From Zygnema cylindricum (lineage: Eukaryota > Streptophyta > Zygnematophyceae > Zygnematales > Zygnemataceae), in the NCBI GenBank assembly GCA_037447655.1, contig JBBHKE010001414.1:90001-124446 (forward strand): a stretch of 34,446 nucleotides of DNA. The letters are read 5' to 3'. This document shows positions 32,961 to 34,446 of this stretch, in pieces (position 1 is the stretch's first letter; each line of letters starts with the position of its first letter). Under the pieces are notes generated by a model. The model saw nothing but the letters and a program-made list of their open reading frames with translations, ran no database searches and was not told where the DNA came from. The position numbers and the translations under genes were made by a program.

Positions 32961-34313
32961 ATAAGTTTAGACCAAACACTGGAGTAACCATAGTAATATC
33001 CAAAACTCAGTGCGAACACGAAATTTAAAATCGACTTCTTGACGTCGTCATCAACGTTTGTCGCGACGTCGTGCCACGGGATTTCCGCTGACGGCCAGTT
33101 TTTCCAGCTTTTGTCCAATGGAAGATTTTTGTGATTATGGACGGTCCAGATGACGAATTGGAGCCGTTTGGGAGTTTTGAAAGTCAGTGTACTTATCCAC
33201 CCGGCAAGTCCTGAACGGTTAAAGAAACTTGAGCCACGGATTTTTCAAGAAATTCGGTGTATGCGATTTTATTTCAGGAAAGCTACATTTTTGGCGTATA
33301 AAAAACGACGTGAAAAACCACCCACCATTTACAATGCACCAATGACCACTCTTCTTTTCTCAAACAAACGTACAGTGGAAAGATTTTGTTCCTATTTTTT
33401 ACTAGATCCTAGTTGGCCGTGGGAACACCTATTTTGTACAGGAACTGAACTTGAAGATAAGAATCCCGCCAAATCATAATGTTGTCCAAAAAATGTTCCC
33501 GATCTGCTGGGATAACGACAAAAAACCACCTGTCAGTTTTGGCATTTTAAAGATTTGGCAGATCTGTTCAGAATCCTCGAGCATCTCAATAGAATGTGAA
33601 CACGCCCGATCGGTCAGTCCACGTTTACTTGCCGCTCCGGCTACAATTTTTCTTGCAGACACGCTATAGCCGTCTATAACATGTGAACAGATGGTTCCGT
33701 GGCAAAAACCGTGGCTAAAGAGTCCATAAACTTTTTGCCGAGACGGCTATTTGACACTGACGGTCAGACGTGGCCGTCAGAAACTTGTGAACGGAATTTG
33801 TCGGCTTGCCTCTGCCTTTCATAGAACTTGTGGCTCCGATTCGAAACCGACAATCCAGCTTTGCTGGACAGTCTTTGTCGCCTGCGCAGAAATCCATTTT
33901 CAGATCAAAGTCGATTTTTGGTGCACAGACCAAAGTCCAGTTTCTGCCGCCCTTCCTAACCACTCAAAATATCAAAAAAATAGGAGCCAGGATTCAACTA
34001 AACTTATTATCGCGGGCAGTGAAAATTAAAACTCAAAGACGAACGAGAGGGCAGATATTCCGGGCAGCTGCATAAAATGTTATAATAGAGACTGGACGTA
34101 ATTTAGAATTTGCTACTTCTTTTTTACAAAATATTAAATGCTAATAAATTCACTAAATCCAATAAGGATAATGCTGGGCAACGGATATTTTTTCCGATCA
34201 ATGCTTCTGTTGCCCATCACGGGCAGCCTTACAATAATTTAATGTTAAAGTAGCCAACGACCTACCCTGGATATTCCTGAAACGCTCCAAATAAAGTCTG
34301 TGACAGGACGTGC
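32961..34313. other. No gene seen
   Basis: Open frames here (the longest 33150-33479, 109 codons, plus) lack recognisable motifs. Several ACGTCGTC- and GACGGTCAG-type short repeats occur at 33040-33110 and 33740-33780. Confidence 0.45.
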
Positions 34314-34446
34314 TCACCGCCCATCGTTAATACATGTCGGTCGAAATGCTCACGTGACGACAATCCCACCGACTTGGAAGTACACAACCAAAGTTCACAG
34401 TTCAGTCGCATCAAATTATCATCTAACGGCCTTAAACAGTGTCTAT
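34314..34446. mobile_element. MITE-like element, copy D, truncated by the window edge
   Basis: It starts with CTCACCGCCCATCGTTAAT, matching the terminus of copies A and C. CCTTAAACAGTGT about 117 bp in resembles the CCTTAAATAGTGTT seen 108-109 bp into copies B and C. The right terminus would lie about 70 bp beyond the window. Confidence 0.5.

Noticed and set aside
33150-33479. 109-codon plus-strand ORF, and an alternative small first exon (ATG at 33137, GTCAGT donor at 33183).
   Set aside because: No family motif and no downstream exon within the window; neither option is better than chance.

Overview
The window is nuclear DNA from an intron-rich photosynthetic eukaryote. Three genes can be followed exon by exon through GT-AG introns. 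One of them encodes a plastid protein with a bipartite, thylakoid-lumen type targeting region. By remembered similarity, the tRNA-modifying enzyme and the TPR protein look most like plant and green-algal versions, so a green-lineage alga is my best guess; the species cannot be told from the sequence. The DNA is AT-rich and has many short repeats and pyrimidine-rich introns.

Layout. (1) 383-4945, plus strand: the 3' part of a Ulp1/SENP-type SUMO protease gene, seven exons visible, upstream exons off the left edge. (2) 6399-14270, minus strand: a complete 11-exon tRNA dimethylallyltransferase gene of the plant IPT9 type (531 aa), convergent with the protease gene. Its introns hold three copies of a roughly 205-bp MITE-like family; a fourth, truncated copy lies at the right edge. 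(3) 14302-19136, plus strand: an 8-exon gene for a 413-aa plastid TPR protein. Its start codon is only 31 bp from the assigned ATG of the IPT gene, so the two form a very tight divergent pair. Its late introns are long polypyrimidine tracts. (4) 21089-25159, minus strand: one intronless 1356-aa ORF, Ser/Glu/Asp-rich with basic clusters, which I do not recognise. Upstream of it are tandem repeats, each carrying an E2F-like TTTCGCGG box. (5) 25160-28391: gene-poor DNA with inverted repeats and one exon-like stretch. (6) about 28392-32960, plus strand: a decayed non-LTR retrotransposon. It has an N-terminal C2HC finger, a reverse transcriptase, a CCHC knuckle and a restriction-like endonuclease-type C-terminus, preceded by degenerate tandem monomers of about 165 bp. 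(7) 32961-34446: no gene seen, then the truncated MITE.

The four host genes (SUMO removal, tRNA A37 prenylation, a plastid TPR scaffold and an orphan, possibly nuclear, protein) share no pathway and are ordinary neighbours. The most unusual material is the MITE family, one copy of which appears to supply a splice donor; the R2/NeSL-like element with its 5' monomer array; and the giant intronless orphan. I found no convincing new multi-gene system.
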